Part shown: piece by piece, positions 63,524 to 64,000 of the stretch
How positions within the stretch are numbered: the first letter of the stretch is position 1
Layout: each line of letters opens with the position of its first letter
NCBI GenBank assembly: GCA_965224755.1
Contig: OZ245061.1
Span: 1,178,001-1,242,000 of the forward strand
Length of the DNA: 64,000 bases
Origin: Hellea sp965224755
GTDB taxonomy: Bacteria; Pseudomonadota; Alphaproteobacteria; Caulobacterales; Maricaulaceae
Direction: 5' to 3'
Program-made: the position numbers and the translations under genes
Notes under the pieces: generated by a model
Database searches by the model: none
Told to the model about the DNA's origin: nothing
Seen by the model: only the letters and a program-made list of their open reading frames with translations

Positions 63524-64000
63524 TTAAGCCGCCCGCCCGCCGCGTAAGGCGTAATCCTGTGTTCCCTTTGTATAGACACTATCCGTTTCCAGAATATCCG
63601 AAATCGGATGAACATGTTTGTCGATTGACATCTTCTCATAGAGCGGGCCGAAATCTTGTTGTGTGGCGCCAAATAACTCTTCGAAACTGTTGATGGCGAA
63701 ATAGACTTGCTGGAAATCGTCGATGCGGTAATCTGTGTGCATCAGCCTTTCGAGGTCAAAATGCAGGCGGTTGGGGGAGGTGGAATCGATAGAAAAGACG
63801 CTCTCTGTGCGCGAGGAGATAATGCCCGCGCCGTAGATTTTCATTCCGTCATCGGTTTTCATCAAGCCGAATTCCACCGTGTACCAATAAAGCCGGGCGA
63901 GGTTTTTCAGGCAGTCATGTTTTAAGGCCCGCAAGCCGCCTTGGCCATAAGCCTCCATATAGTCTGCAAAGACAGGTTGGGCGAGTAGAGGCACATGGCC
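63524..64000 (-). CDS. phhA: Phenylalanine 4-monooxygenase, C-terminal part
   Basis: Iron- and pterin-dependent hydroxylase converting phenylalanine to tyrosine. The 5' part lies beyond the right edge; 158 residues are visible, beginning GHVPLLAQPVFADYMEAYG. The catalytic-domain stretch LARLYWYTVEFGLM includes the glutamate ligand to iron. YGAGIISSRTESVFSI and DDFQQVYFAINSFEELF follow. The end of about 45 residues after the core is variable in this family. Confidence 0.94.
   Translation of the reverse strand, partial: GHVPLLAQPVFADYMEAYGQGGLRALKHDCLKNLARLYWYTVEFGLMKTDDGMKIYGAGIISSRTESVFSIDSTSPNRLHFDLERLMHTDYRIDDFQQVYFAINSFEELFGATQQDFGPLYEKMSIDKHVHPISDILETDSVYTKGTQDYALRGGRAA

Noticed and set aside
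1..64000. CRISPR array, rRNA operon or prophage
   Set aside because: No regularly spaced short repeats, no rRNA-like sequence and no phage structural, integrase or lysis genes were seen anywhere in the window.

Overview
The window comes from an alphaproteobacterium, most likely a marine Caulobacterales/Maricaulales (Hyphomonadaceae-like) organism. This is inferred from gene content: a fixLJ-fixK / fixGHIS respiratory locus, an NDUFA12 gene overlapped by a DUF2155 gene, adjacent glnB and glnA, a single-chain B12-dependent ribonucleotide reductase, TonB-dependent receptors, and an arginine succinyltransferase operon. No database search was possible; all family names rest on motifs read by eye.

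Layout. 1-3.65 kb: end of fixG (ccoG), then fixH, fixI and fixS for cbb3 oxidase copper delivery and assembly. 3.64-6.83 kb (minus): the oxygen-sensing cascade fixL, fixJ, a stand-alone receiver protein resembling FixT, fixK, and a small exported Cys-rich protein. 7.2-18.9 kb: an AT-richer accessory island. It begins with a non-coding element whose ends resemble those of an IS1182-type element and finishes with that IS element, whose transposase is frameshifted. Between them lie a LuxR-type regulator, a 38-codon small ORF and five exported proteins: a sphingomyelinase-like phosphodiesterase with ricin-B and PLAT domains, a ricin-B protein, a 900-residue HET-C/phospholipase-C-like protein, a two-repeat lipoprotein and an astacin-type metalloprotease with a ricin-B domain. 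Three of the five carry closely similar ricin-type lectin domains. This looks like a lectin-targeted set of secreted membrane- and protein-degrading enzymes and is the most interesting part of the window.

19-47.9 kb: mostly core genes: aspS, a pentapeptide-repeat protein, nrdJ, a decayed group III truncated haemoglobin, a DUF3089 hydrolase, NDUFA12/DUF2155, parE, glnE, an autotransporter, a TonB receptor, an M56/M23 fused peptidase with a BlaI repressor and tandem operators, glnA-glnB, maeB and a MATE exporter. Two families of dispersed palindromic repeats (A at 21.9 and 36.9 kb; B at 22.1 and 28.4 kb) sit between genes.

47.9-56.8 kb: tRNA-Leu(UAG), an AT-rich gene of unknown function, coaD, two cyclophilins, queA and tgt (queuosine synthesis; Tgt lacks two of its usual zinc cysteines), tRNA-Lys(UUU), and two tandem outer-membrane proteins. 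These two share a virtually identical 714-bp barrel module but end in different C-terminal domains.

56.8-64 kb: an operon of an M20 hydrolase, astA, astD and astB with overlapping stops and starts, continuing into pnuC and two small genes; the convergent phenylalanine hydroxylase gene runs off the right edge.
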